A stretch of 64,000 bases of DNA from positions 235,554-299,553 of the forward strand of contig NZ_SCOH01000001.1 in NCBI RefSeq assembly GCF_005503445.1, in the 5' to 3' direction. This document shows, piece after piece, positions 26,103 to 34,605 of this stretch. The DNA is from Chitinivorax sp. B. Its GTDB lineage: Bacteria > Pseudomonadota > Gammaproteobacteria > Burkholderiales > SCOH01. The stretch's first letter is position 1, and every line of letters begins with the position of its first letter. A model generated the notes under the pieces. It did not search any database. It was not told where the DNA came from and worked only from the letters and a program-made list of their open reading frames with translations. Position numbers and translations under genes: made by a program.

Positions 26103-27239
26103 ATGGGCAATTCCATACAGCATTTGGCTGACGGCGTGTCATTGATCGCCTCGGCAAACACTTGGATCGAGGGCAATGCGATCCAGCAACTTCACACCAC
26201 CGCCAAACTGGCGGGTATGCAACAAGTCGTCGGCATGCCGGATTTGCATCCAGGGCGCGGTTATCCGGTCGGCGCGGCGTTTTTCTCGGTTGGGCGTTTT
26301 TACCCAGCCTTGATTGGTAACGATATTGGCTGCGGCATGAGCTTGTGGCGTACCTCGCTGGATAAGTCCAAGTTGGCGGCGGACAAACTGGAAAAGCGGT
26401 TGGGTAATATTGACGGGCCACTGGATGACACCTGGCAAGATGTTGTTGCATCGCTAGCCGTGCCGGAAACGGGTTTTGAAGCATCATTGGGCACGATTGG
26501 CGGTGGCAACCACTTTGCCGAGATCCAGCAGGTCGATGACATCCATGATCAGGCAGCCCTGCAGACATTGGGGATCGACAAGCGTCAGCTGCTGTTGCTG
26601 GTGCACAGTGGCTCGCGTGGCTTGGGGCAACAGATTCTGCGTCGGCATGTCGATCAGTTCAGCCATGGTGGTTTGCAACAAGGCGCGGCAGAGGCTGCCG
26701 ATTATCTTGAACAACATGAGGCGGCCCTGTTGTTTGCTTGGGCCAATCGGCGACTGATCGGCCTACGCATGTTGGATCGCCTGCGTGGTGACGGCGATGT
26801 GGTATTGGATGTTCATCATAATCTATTGGCGCCAATTACCCTTGGCGACCAAACTGGTTGGTTACATCGCAAGGGGGCAACCCCATCGGATGCTGGGGTG
26901 GTAGTGATTCCCGGCTCTCGTGGGGACTACAGTTATCTGGTGCGGCCTGTACCGGCTGAAGTCAGTCTGTATTCGCTGGCACATGGTGCTGGCCGCAAAT
27001 GGATGCGCAGTGAGTGCAAGGATCGACTATCGGCGCGTTATACCGTTGCACAACTGGCCAAAACCCAATTGGGCAGCCGCGTGGTTTGCAATGATCGACA
27101 ACTGATTTTTGAAGAGGCACCTCAAGCTTACAAGGCCATCGATACGGTGATCGAATCCCTGCAGCAAGCTAGGTTGATCGACGTGATCGCACGCTTGAAA
27201 CCGGTATTGACTTACAAGACCTACGGGGAGTGCTGCTGA
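26103..27239 (+). CDS. rtcB2: RtcB2-type RNA ligase
   Basis: A 378-residue RtcB-fold GTP-dependent RNA ligase, shorter than housekeeping RtcB (about 400-480). Metal and catalytic motifs are present: HPGRGYPVG, GNDIGCGMSLW (Cys ligand), GGGNHFAEI, VHSGSRGLG, LDVHHNL and the guanylylated-His segment AHGAGRKWMRSE. RtcB joins a 2',3'-cyclic phosphate or 3'-phosphate end to a 5'-OH end. Its stop overlaps the next ATG, which is prfH; this pairing defines the RtcB2-PrfH module known to repair rRNA cut in the decoding centre by colicin E3-like toxins. I chose ATG 26103; a TTG at 26091 is less likely. No RtcR regulator is adjacent. Confidence 0.88.
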   Translation: MGNSIQHLADGVSLIASANTWIEGNAIQQLHTTAKLAGMQQVVGMPDLHPGRGYPVGAAFFSVGRFYPALIGNDIGCGMSLWRTSLDKSKLAADKLEKRLGNIDGPLDDTWQDVVASLAVPETGFEASLGTIGGGNHFAEIQQVDDIHDQAALQTLGIDKRQLLLLVHSGSRGLGQQILRRHVDQFSHGGLQQGAAEAADYLEQHEAALLFAWANRRLIGLRMLDRLRGDGDVVLDVHHNLLAPITLGDQTGWLHRKGATPSDAGVVVIPGSRGDYSYLVRPVPAEVSLYSLAHGAGRKWMRSECKDRLSARYTVAQLAKTQLGSRVVCNDRQLIFEEAPQAYKAIDTVIESLQQARLIDVIARLKPVLTYKTYGECC

Positions 27240-27856
27240 TGAATCTGCTGCAACTCTCCGCGTCACAAGGGCCGGTGGAATGCGCGTTGGCCGTGGCCAA
27301 GGCATTACACCGTATTGCATTTGAAGCTAAGCAGGCTGGTGTCGCTGTTGACATCATCGAGCATGTGACCGGGCCGAAGCTAGGTACTTTTCGATCAGTG
27401 TTGCTGGCACTGGATGGGGCAGGGGCAGATCAGTTGGCCAATCGCTGGTGCGGTACGGTGCAATGGGTCTGTCAAAGTCCTTATCGACCTAATCATGGAC
27501 GGAAAAACTGGTTTATCGGTGTGGCACTGTTTTCCGAGCAGGCTGTGGAACAGATGGGCGAGATCCGTTTTGAAGCCTGTCGTGCTTCTGGCCCAGGCGG
27601 ACAGCATGTCAACAAGACCGATTCAGCCATACGTGCGACGCATCTTGCCAGTGGCATCAGCGTCAAAGTGCAGACGCAGCGCAGTCAGCACGCCAACAAA
27701 CGGCTGGCTGTATTGTTGATTGAGCAGAAGTTGGCTGATCTGGCGGCACAGAACGAAGGGGTTCGGCGCGCTGAGCGGCGCATGTTCCACCATGGCGTGG
27801 AGCGGGGCAACGCCAGTTTGGTATTCCGTGGTGAACGGTTTGAACCGGCCACTTGA
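27239..27856 (+). CDS. prfH: Release factor-like protein PrfH
   Basis: A 205-residue peptide-chain release factor homologue lacking the codon-recognition domain. It contains the GGQ peptidyl-tRNA hydrolysis motif in ASGPGGQHVNKTDSAIRATH, followed by the SVKVQTQRSQHANKRLA stretch of class I release factors. The first 110 residues are a PrfH-specific N-terminal domain. PrfH frees stalled peptide from ribosomes whose 16S rRNA is nicked, so that RtcB2 can reseal the break. ATG shares a base with the rtcB2 stop (TGATG). A terminator follows at 27872-27893. The long form here is complete; some Escherichia copies are truncated. Confidence 0.88.
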   Translation: MNLLQLSASQGPVECALAVAKALHRIAFEAKQAGVAVDIIEHVTGPKLGTFRSVLLALDGAGADQLANRWCGTVQWVCQSPYRPNHGRKNWFIGVALFSEQAVEQMGEIRFEACRASGPGGQHVNKTDSAIRATHLASGISVKVQTQRSQHANKRLAVLLIEQKLADLAAQNEGVRRAERRMFHHGVERGNASLVFRGERFEPAT

Positions 27857-27871
27857 AGCATAAGAAACGTT

Positions 27872-27893
27872 GGGGCCGATTGGCCCCTTTTTT
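27872..27893 (+). terminator. Rho-independent terminator after prfH
   Basis: GGGGCC-GATT-GGCCCC stem-loop directly followed by TTTTTT, 16 bases after the prfH stop codon. Confidence 0.8.
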
Positions 27894-27966
27894 GGCATGT
27901 AACTATAATTTACTGTGATTAAATTCAGCTTTATGATGGCCGTTCCATCAACACAAGAGGACTGAC

Positions 27967-28470
27967 ATGGAAGACAAAGCCAATGACTTGGCCAAGCTGT
28001 TGATCCGTAATTTCAATGATGCCAGCTTGGAGAAATTTGTCCGTGAACCATTGTATGAGGTTGATTCCGCACGACTGGCCGATGGGACAGCGGCCAGGAA
28101 GATGGGGATATCGATCGATATCCTTCCACCGGGCAAGCGTTGCTGTCCTTATCATTTTCATCATGCTCAGGAGGAAATGTTCATTGTGCTGGAGGGCAGT
28201 GGTACGTTGCGGGTGGCGGGCGAGATGCTGCCGATTCGCAGTGGTGATGTGATGTTCATTCCGGCCGGGCCGGCCTATCCACATCAGATCATCAACACGT
28301 CAGATGCGCCGTTGAAATACCTGTCGCTGAGCACCAAGGAATTACCGGAGATATGTGAATATCCGGATTCTGGCAAATACTTGGCGGTTGCGGCAATTGG
28401 CGAAGGAAAGTACTTTCGAGCCTCGCAACGAGGTGATGCCAGCCTGGATTACTGGGAAGGCGAACCCTGA
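27967..28470 (+). CDS. Cupin-domain protein
   Basis: 167 residues forming a single cupin barrel. Motif 1 is CPYHFHHAQEEMFIVLEG, with two His and a Glu as metal ligands, and motif 2 is AGPAYPHQIINTSDAPLKYLS, with the last His ligand. The C-terminal part is longer than in minimal cupins (KELPEICEYPDSGKYL). Enzymes such as sugar isomerases, oxalate-type enzymes and non-enzymatic regulators share this fold; I cannot name the substrate. It stands alone between prfH and selD. The metal-ligand set is complete, so it may be enzymatically active. Confidence 0.82.
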   Translation: MEDKANDLAKLLIRNFNDASLEKFVREPLYEVDSARLADGTAARKMGISIDILPPGKRCCPYHFHHAQEEMFIVLEGSGTLRVAGEMLPIRSGDVMFIPAGPAYPHQIINTSDAPLKYLSLSTKELPEICEYPDSGKYLAVAAIGEGKYFRASQRGDASLDYWEGEP

Positions 28471-28531
28471 GCCGGTATTCCGAGTGAAGGATGGGAAGGT
28501 GGGGGCTTTCAGCGCCTTCCCGTCATCATGC

Positions 28532-29572
28532 TCATTGAACTGAAATGCCTGGCTGACCTGCCTGTAATGTACCAATCACGCTGGCTTGAGCAAATCCGGC
28601 GGCATGAAACTCGGCCAGTACGTTTTCCGCTGAATCTGGCACAACACTGACCAGCAACCCGCCGCTGGTCTGAGCATCGGCCATCATCCGTTGCAACCAT
28701 TCTGGTACCTGTTCTGCAACATAGATTGAATCACCGTAGCTGGCCAGATTACGGGCGATGGCGCCAGGGCCGATACCCTGCTGTGCCAGTGGTACGGCGG
28801 CCGACAACAGCGGTAGCTGATCTGCGACAATGCGTGCACTCAAGTTTGAGCCTCGGCAGACCTCCAGCAAATGGCCCAATAGTCCAAATCCGGTGACATC
28901 GGTGATGGCGCGCACAGCGGGGTTGTCAGCCAATATGCTGCCAATGCGGTTAAGCTGAGTGGTGGTATCGATCAGTTGCTGATAGCCGGTCGCGTCTAAT
29001 TTATCCTGCTTCATCGCGCTGCCAAGAATGCCGATTCCCAGCGGCTTGCCCAGAATCAGCACGTCACCTGCCTGTGCAGCACTGTTGCGGCGGATCTTAT
29101 CCGGGTGGACCAACCCAAGTGCTACCAATCCGTAGATGGGTTCGGGTGCATCGATGGAATGGCCGCCCGCCAGCGGGATGCCCGTGGCTGCACAGACACT
29201 GGCGCCGCCTTCCATGATTTTTTGGATCACTGTCAATGGCAAGGTATTGATTGGCATGCCAACAATGGCCAGCGCCATGATCGGCGTGCCCCCCATGGCA
29301 TAGATATCGGAAATGGCATTGGTGGCGGCAATGCGGCCGAAATCGAATGGGTCATCGACAATCGGCATGAAGAAATCGGTGGTGGCGACCAATGCCTGTT
29401 GGTCATTCAGCTTGTACACTGCTGCATCGTCACTGGTCTCGGTCCCTACCAGCAGGTTGGGAAACAGTTGCGCCTGTGGCAAGGTCCGCAGCATCTCGGC
29501 CAGCATAGCCGGGGCAATTTTGCAGCCACAGCCGCCACCGTGGGATAATTGGGTCAGCCGAATGGCTTCCAT
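28532..29572 (-). CDS. selD: Selenide, water dikinase SelD
   Basis: A 346-residue SelD, normal length. It makes selenophosphate from selenide and ATP. The catalytic Cys/Lys loop is HGGGCGCKI near the N-terminus; Cys stands at the position that is selenocysteine in some species. AIRS-like ATP motifs include TTDFFMPIVDDPFDFGRIAA, AMGGTP and the TDVTGFGLLGHLLE stretch. AGGA lies about 8 bases before ATG 29572, and the upstream ATG at 29605 lies in a region without homology. It is divergent from selU, its user, 51 bp away. Confidence 0.92.
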   Translation of the reverse strand: MEAIRLTQLSHGGGCGCKIAPAMLAEMLRTLPQAQLFPNLLVGTETSDDAAVYKLNDQQALVATTDFFMPIVDDPFDFGRIAATNAISDIYAMGGTPIMALAIVGMPINTLPLTVIQKIMEGGASVCAATGIPLAGGHSIDAPEPIYGLVALGLVHPDKIRRNSAAQAGDVLILGKPLGIGILGSAMKQDKLDATGYQQLIDTTTQLNRIGSILADNPAVRAITDVTGFGLLGHLLEVCRGSNLSARIVADQLPLLSAAVPLAQQGIGPGAIARNLASYGDSIYVAEQVPEWLQRMMADAQTSGGLLVSVVPDSAENVLAEFHAAGFAQASVIGTLQAGQPGISVQ

Positions 29573-29623
29573 AAGTTGTTCCTCAATTAACATTGATGAC
29601 GTCATTATCCCTCAGAGGCCACC

Positions 29624-30703
29624 TTGAACAAGCATTCTCCTAACATGCTCGCTACGCTGGTCGATCTGCACGGCTTTGATACGCTCATCGATGTACGAAC
29701 TCCGTTGGAGTTTGCCGAAGATCACCTGCCCGGCGCCATCAATGCGCCTGTGTTGAGCAATGAGGAACGCGTCACCATCGGCACTCTGTACAAACAGGTA
29801 TCCCCATTTGAGGCAACCAAGTTGGGGGCGGCGATGGTGGCGAAGAATATTGCCCATCACCTGGAACGCCAGTTTGCCGATCGGCCCATCAACTGGAAGC
29901 CGCTGATCTATTGTTGGCGTGGTGGCAAGCGTTCTGGTTCGATGACAGCCTGGTTCCGATTGATCGGCTGGAAAGCCTGTCAGTTGGAAGGCGGTTATAA
30001 AAGCTGGCGGCATCATGTGTTGGCAGAATTGTTGCGTTTACCTGCATTGTTTCGTTTTGTGGTGCTGGGTGGCCTGACCGGCAGCGGTAAAACCCGCTTG
30101 TTACATGCTTTGGCTGCCAGCGGTGCGCAAGTGCTTGACCTGGAGCAACTGGCCGTACATCGCGGCTCCGTGCTGGGGCAGTGGCCTGGGCGGGCGCAGC
30201 CTAGTCAGAAATGGTTTGATACCCAGTTGGTACAAACACTGTCCCGGTTTGATCCTGCCAAGCCTGTATTCGTGGAGGCGGAAAACAAGCGGATTGGATT
30301 GGTGCAACTGCCTGATAGCCTGATGCTGGCCTTGCAGCAAGCCGATTGTGTACAAGTGGAGACCGCACTGACTGACCGGGTGGCCTTGTTATGTGAAGAC
30401 TATGCCAGCCTGTTTGATCAGCCCGATGCGTTCAAACGGCAATTGACACGCTTGACCGAACTGGTTGGACACAAACAGGTGGCTGCATGGCAAGGTATGG
30501 TGGATCATCGTGAAATGACGGTGCTGTTTCAAGCTTTGATCGAGCAACATTATGACCCTGGCTATCGCCGTAGTATAGGTCGTCTTTATCCGCGCATGGC
30601 GCAAGCGCCGGTATTTCATTTTTCACCACAGGCCAGTTCGCTTCCAGACAGCGCACAACGATTCTTATACGAACTGGCCGCACCGGCCGCCTCGGTCAGG
30701 TAA
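29624..30703 (+). CDS. selU: tRNA 2-selenouridine synthase SelU (MnmH)
   Basis: A 359-residue enzyme that swaps sulfur for selenium in 2-thiouridine at the tRNA wobble base. A rhodanese domain fills residues about 8-135, with the active Cys in PLIYCWRGGKRS, and a P-loop domain follows with VLGGLTGSGKTRLL. The conserved FVEAENKRIGLVQLP and the C-terminal YDPGYRRSI patch are typical. The start appears to be TTG at 29624, with GAGG 6 bases upstream; ATG at 29645 lacks such a site. Divergent from selD, with a 51-bp spacer that must hold promoters for both. Confidence 0.9.
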   Translation: MNKHSPNMLATLVDLHGFDTLIDVRTPLEFAEDHLPGAINAPVLSNEERVTIGTLYKQVSPFEATKLGAAMVAKNIAHHLERQFADRPINWKPLIYCWRGGKRSGSMTAWFRLIGWKACQLEGGYKSWRHHVLAELLRLPALFRFVVLGGLTGSGKTRLLHALAASGAQVLDLEQLAVHRGSVLGQWPGRAQPSQKWFDTQLVQTLSRFDPAKPVFVEAENKRIGLVQLPDSLMLALQQADCVQVETALTDRVALLCEDYASLFDQPDAFKRQLTRLTELVGHKQVAAWQGMVDHREMTVLFQALIEQHYDPGYRRSIGRLYPRMAQAPVFHFSPQASSLPDSAQRFLYELAAPAASVR

Positions 30704-30730
30704 GGCGATGACGCGTCATGCGTCATCGCC
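30704..30730. terminator. Stem-loop between selU and lipoxygenase gene
   Basis: A perfect 11-bp stem GGCGATGACGC/GCGTCATCGCC with a 5-base loop starts right after the selU stop. Neither side has a T tract, so its role in termination is uncertain. Confidence 0.4.
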
Positions 30731-30738
30731 AGAACCCG

Positions 30739-32655
30739 TTAGATGTTGATGCTTGGCGGAATCAGGCTGGGCAGCAAGAAGGTATAAGGCTGGCTGCGGG
30801 CTCGGTTACGAGCCTGGATGGTTTCCTCCGCACTTTTGAGATCCAACTGGAATTGCTCCAACGGCCCGCTTGGTTGAATGATTCGAGGGTCTTGAAACCA
30901 GGGGAGATAGGGGAAATCATTGCTAACATATTGTCCCAGGCGGCGATAATGTACAGATCCCAGCAAGAACAAGGTATTCAATTGCTGTTGTGCGGCAGTC
31001 AACGGGGGCAACATCTTCAGCCAACTGTCTTCGCTCGTCTGTGAAGTTTGGGTGGTAGTCGGTTCCCAGCCGGCGCCTGAAATGGCTGGGGCATAGACCA
31101 TGTCGGGCTTCTGTGGGAAGTTCACGGCAGCATGTTGTGCACTGGCTGTGAAGATGATCATGGTGATCAAGTCAGCCAGCTGGCTGCGAGTCTGCAACTG
31201 CCCTACGCCTTTCAATTGGCCATTACTACTCAAGTCAGCAGCCCATGCAGCCAATTCGGTGTCTTCCACGACATTCGTATCGTTCAGGTAATACACGGCC
31301 AAGTAACTGTTTGCCCATTGATTGATGGCTTGCCAGACCAGCAGGCCATCATCGCGGTAGGGATAGTCGGGCAGGTTGGCCACATTATCCACCCGCCGAG
31401 TTTGTAATTCATTCGGCAGACGATTGGCGGTCATGTCAAAGGCTAGTCGGTCCGTGCCGGCCGCCTGTTGGGTTGCACCAATGGTGGCGCCAAAAATGTC
31501 ATCAATCGGACCACCAGGGGCAATCAAGCTGTTGGCGGCACTGTTGTTGATAAAGAGTGACCCTTCAAAATGGGGTAACAACAACACATTCACTGGGTGA
31601 GTCATGGCCAGATTGCGATGTGTGGCCACACAACAGGCCTCCATTACCAAGTGTGTGCGGGCCAAGTGCACAAACAGCTCATGATAGTTACCTTCAGCGA
31701 CCTGTACGGCGCTTTTGGCCATTTCCCAAGACCAATATGTGGCGGTTTGGTTGGGTGGCGCGGGCAGGAAGATCGGGAACTGGTTTGGATCCTGCCCGCA
31801 CTGAATGGCGACGGGTTTCAGTGCGCTTCGATCTTTCGGTAAGGCAAACAATGCAATGGGTGCGTAGACATACTTTGGTGTCCCCTGATTGTTGCCGGGA
31901 TTGGCCACCAGCGAATCCAGTTCCTGATAGTCCAGCAGATACAGCCGGTGTGTCGCTGCTGCATCAGTCAGGCTGTCGTCACTGCCCATCACTTGCTTGA
32001 ACTGGGTATCGCTCAGTGGGAATTTGGCCGGCAGATTGGTAATGCCCGTTAATAGCATGGGGTTGGGCCCTGCTACACGCAGCCCGGCAAACGTGTCATC
32101 TTGTAGGAACGTATTGGCGAGTTCAGGTAACGGGATGGTTTTGAACAGTGATTGGTAATCGGCCAGACTTCCGACGGGTTTTGTCGCATCCTGCAGTTTG
32201 GCGACGATATCCTGCAATTCAGTAGCGACTTGTCTCAATGTACCGATGTGTTGGGTCAGAAACGCCGCCAGTGTTGCGCCAGCAGCGATCAGACTAGTTT
32301 GTCTGGTTGTGGCATCGAATGTATTGTGCACATCGGTGACCAAACTCCTTAATTCACCCAGACGTTGTTTGATTCCGCCCAGTGTCATGTCATTGGGTTG
32401 CAAGCCCAACGTGGCTGCCAGTTGATTCTCGGCGACCTGTAGCCCGACTTCTACCACCATGATCCACCAGGCCAGTGTTGGCGTATCTGACGTTGGCACT
32501 TCCGCAGCCATCGGGACACCTTCAACATTCGGCATGGTCGTGGTCCAGCGGTAGGTCATTTGTGCGGTTGCCAATTGCTGTTTGCGGGCTATGGCTTGGC
32601 TGGCTGTATCCTGTTGTGGCAGGGTGGGGTGCTTGCGTGGAAATAGCTCAAACAT
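30739..32655 (-). CDS. Bacterial lipoxygenase
   Basis: A 638-residue non-heme iron dioxygenase of polyunsaturated fatty acids. All iron ligands can be placed: His in HLARTHLVMEACCVATHRNL (HX4H), the third His and Asn in FTASAQHAAVNFPQ (HX3N), and the C-terminal Ile carboxylate (chain ends in PPSINI). THPVNVLLLPH after the first motif is also a family hallmark. No signal peptide or PLAT/C2 domain is present at the N-terminus, so it is predicted to be cytoplasmic. AGGAG lies 9-10 bases before the ATG. Lipoxygenases are rare in bacteria. Substrate (linoleate or arachidonate type) and regiospecificity cannot be told. Confidence 0.9.
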   Translation of the reverse strand: MFELFPRKHPTLPQQDTASQAIARKQQLATAQMTYRWTTTMPNVEGVPMAAEVPTSDTPTLAWWIMVVEVGLQVAENQLAATLGLQPNDMTLGGIKQRLGELRSLVTDVHNTFDATTRQTSLIAAGATLAAFLTQHIGTLRQVATELQDIVAKLQDATKPVGSLADYQSLFKTIPLPELANTFLQDDTFAGLRVAGPNPMLLTGITNLPAKFPLSDTQFKQVMGSDDSLTDAAATHRLYLLDYQELDSLVANPGNNQGTPKYVYAPIALFALPKDRSALKPVAIQCGQDPNQFPIFLPAPPNQTATYWSWEMAKSAVQVAEGNYHELFVHLARTHLVMEACCVATHRNLAMTHPVNVLLLPHFEGSLFINNSAANSLIAPGGPIDDIFGATIGATQQAAGTDRLAFDMTANRLPNELQTRRVDNVANLPDYPYRDDGLLVWQAINQWANSYLAVYYLNDTNVVEDTELAAWAADLSSNGQLKGVGQLQTRSQLADLITMIIFTASAQHAAVNFPQKPDMVYAPAISGAGWEPTTTQTSQTSEDSWLKMLPPLTAAQQQLNTLFLLGSVHYRRLGQYVSNDFPYLPWFQDPRIIQPSGPLEQFQLDLKSAEETIQARNRARSQPYTFLLPSLIPPSINI

Positions 32656-33347
32656 GGTGTGTCTCCTGATGAGGATGAGTTAAAACAGCATGTCAAGATG
32701 TTTACGGATCGAATTCGGAAAGGGGACGTTGTAACGGGATACAGATTGAGTCAGGCTGGTGATCGCATGGAATGAAACGTCATCGCAACCGCATCATGCG
32801 GATGTGGCTTACCAACGGCTTGAATTGGGCGGACATGATGTCCTCTTGAACGGGTGAGTGATATGGATGGGAAATGAACTGGTATGGCGATGTATTTATC
32901 TATAGTCATCACTTATTTTAATTACAAGCGTATTGTATTGTTTGTTTTATATGCAACATTTGGAATGTTAAATGTTTCGAATTGATTTAATTTTGACTTT
33001 AATATTCGATGTGGCTTGAGTTTGTCCCGTATCAAACAGTTAGCATCATGTTTGAAAATATTGATGATTGTCTTGTCGCTTGCAATAGTCTCTTGATTTT
33101 GAAAAGTAGATTGGTAGTCAGGGCTGTTTGGATAAGTGTTTTATCCTGGATGGTTATGTAGACTCAAAACGTTACGCTTTACTCACTCTCCGGGCAACGA
33201 AGCAGTATCTATGATGCTAAATATTAGCACTGGTTTAAATTCAAATAAATCAATAATATTGACCAGCTGGACAAATAGAGGTCATTATTGAGAAGGATGT
33301 ATTCATGATGAATGAAAATTTGAAGCCTTAAAGAAAAGGGGGAAGGC
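32656..33347. other. AT-rich interval of about 690 bp
   Basis: No gene family is recognised. From about 32890 on, the composition becomes clearly more AT-rich than the rest of the window and stays so through the methyltransferase gene. A possible tiny ORF (33305-33331, MMNENLKP) lies just before the methyltransferase. The left part probably holds the lipoxygenase promoter. Confidence 0.5.
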
Positions 33348-34181
33348 ATGAGCGCACAGCATGCTGCGGAAATTCATACAGGCAGTCGATTTTCCTTTGG
33401 AGAAAATTGGTCTCGATTTCTAGAGTTGCTTGATGACAGGCGAATTTGTCAAGCTGAGCGCTCGTTATGTGACATGTTAAAAGTCGAGAATCTGAATGGT
33501 AAACGATTTATAGATGTTGGCTCTGGAAGTGGCTTGTTTAGCTTGGCAGCAAGAAGGCTTGGAGCGACTGTTCACTCTTTTGATTATGATCCTAAATCAG
33601 TAGCATGCACTCGTGAGTTGAAAAACCGATATTTTCCAAGTGATCCACATTGGCAGATTAATGAAGGTTCAGTGCTGGATGATAAGTTCATTTCCGAGTT
33701 AGGAAATTTTGATGTCGTATACTCGTGGGGGGTACTCCATCATACAGGAAATATGCTCAAAGCACTGAATAACACTTCAAGTCTCGTATCTGAAGATGGA
33801 AAGCTATTCATTGCCATTTACAATAATCAAGGTCGTGCAAGCAAAATCTGGCTGCAGATTAAGAAAGCTTACAATCAATTGCCATCTGGTTTTCGCTGGC
33901 TGGTACTATGGCCTGCAATGATCCGGCTTTGGGGGCCAACAACCATACGCGATTTAGTTTTGAGAAGGCCTTTTCATACATGGCGACACTACAGTGAAGA
34001 AAGTTTACGTGGTATGTCGCCATGGAGGGATGTAGTGGATTGGGTTGGAGGCCTTCCTTTTGAGACGGCGACACCGGAGCAAATATTCTACTTCTACAGT
34101 GAGAAGGGGTTTGCCCTTAAAGAGATGAAAACATGTGCAGGGGGGCATGGTTGTAATGAATTTGTTTTTCAGCGAATGTAG
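33348..34181 (+). CDS. Class I SAM-dependent methyltransferase
   Basis: 277 residues with a Rossmann-fold methyltransferase domain. Motif I is FIDVGSGSGLFSLAARRLGA, motif II is TVHSFDYDP, and the catalytic-region motif is FDVVYSWGVLHHTGNM. The C-terminal 90 residues (LRRPFHTWRHYSEESLRGM, DWVGGLPFETATPEQIFYF) are characteristic of sugar or small-molecule methyltransferases that act on cell-surface glycans. A strong purine-rich site (GGGGGAAGG) lies before the ATG. Codon use is AT-rich unlike the genes on both sides, and a MITE lies directly behind the gene, which together suggest transfer into the locus. Substrate unknown. Confidence 0.8.
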   Translation: MSAQHAAEIHTGSRFSFGENWSRFLELLDDRRICQAERSLCDMLKVENLNGKRFIDVGSGSGLFSLAARRLGATVHSFDYDPKSVACTRELKNRYFPSDPHWQINEGSVLDDKFISELGNFDVVYSWGVLHHTGNMLKALNNTSSLVSEDGKLFIAIYNNQGRASKIWLQIKKAYNQLPSGFRWLVLWPAMIRLWGPTTIRDLVLRRPFHTWRHYSEESLRGMSPWRDVVDWVGGLPFETATPEQIFYFYSEKGFALKEMKTCAGGHGCNEFVFQRM

Positions 34182-34212
34182 ACAATGTAGCTGGGAATAC
34201 TGCCTACTGCAT

Positions 34213-34329
34213 TAAGAGCCGCTAACAAAACCCTTCTGGTGTTGTTGTGCAAACTCGTCGTACGCTCGTACTGCCTTTGTTTGCACGCCTAACCAGAACC
34301 ACTTCGCTGGGTTTTGTTAGCGGTTCTAA
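34213..34329. mobile_element. MITE-like palindromic element (111 bp) with TAA target duplication
   Basis: The element spans 34216-34326. Its termini form an 18-bp inverted repeat starting GAGCCGCTAACAAAACCC, with one mismatch to the right end (GAACCGCTAACAAAACCC). TAA flanks it on both sides (34213-34215 and 34327-34329), like the 3-bp target duplication of IS5/IS1031-type elements. A second, inner inverted repeat (TTCTGGT...GTGCAAAC) makes nearly the whole element able to fold into one long hairpin. It encodes no protein, so it would move only with help from a related transposase. Confidence 0.72.
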
Positions 34330-34605
34330 ATGTGTCTGAGAACCCGTTCAATCTCATGTATTGCGCATACGTTCCGGCTTTTATGCTGCGCTTTATCCTG
34401 CTGGTGATCACTCATAACAGGTCTTGAAGTTCTGAGAAGGTTAGACCACTACAGTTTCGGGATGCGTGCTTGAATCAGTATGCCTTTCATTGTCTGCGCG
34501 ATACCCCACAGAAGATTGGAGCTTAGCACCTGGATTGCACGCAACTTGTTAACATACTGTGTCGGGTTGAGGCTGCTATGCTTTTTTGCATGGGGTATCG
34601 TTGCG

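Noticed and set aside
28490..28531. GGGAAGG/CCTTCCC stem between the cupin gene and selD
   Set aside because: Large loop and no T tract; too weak to call a terminator.
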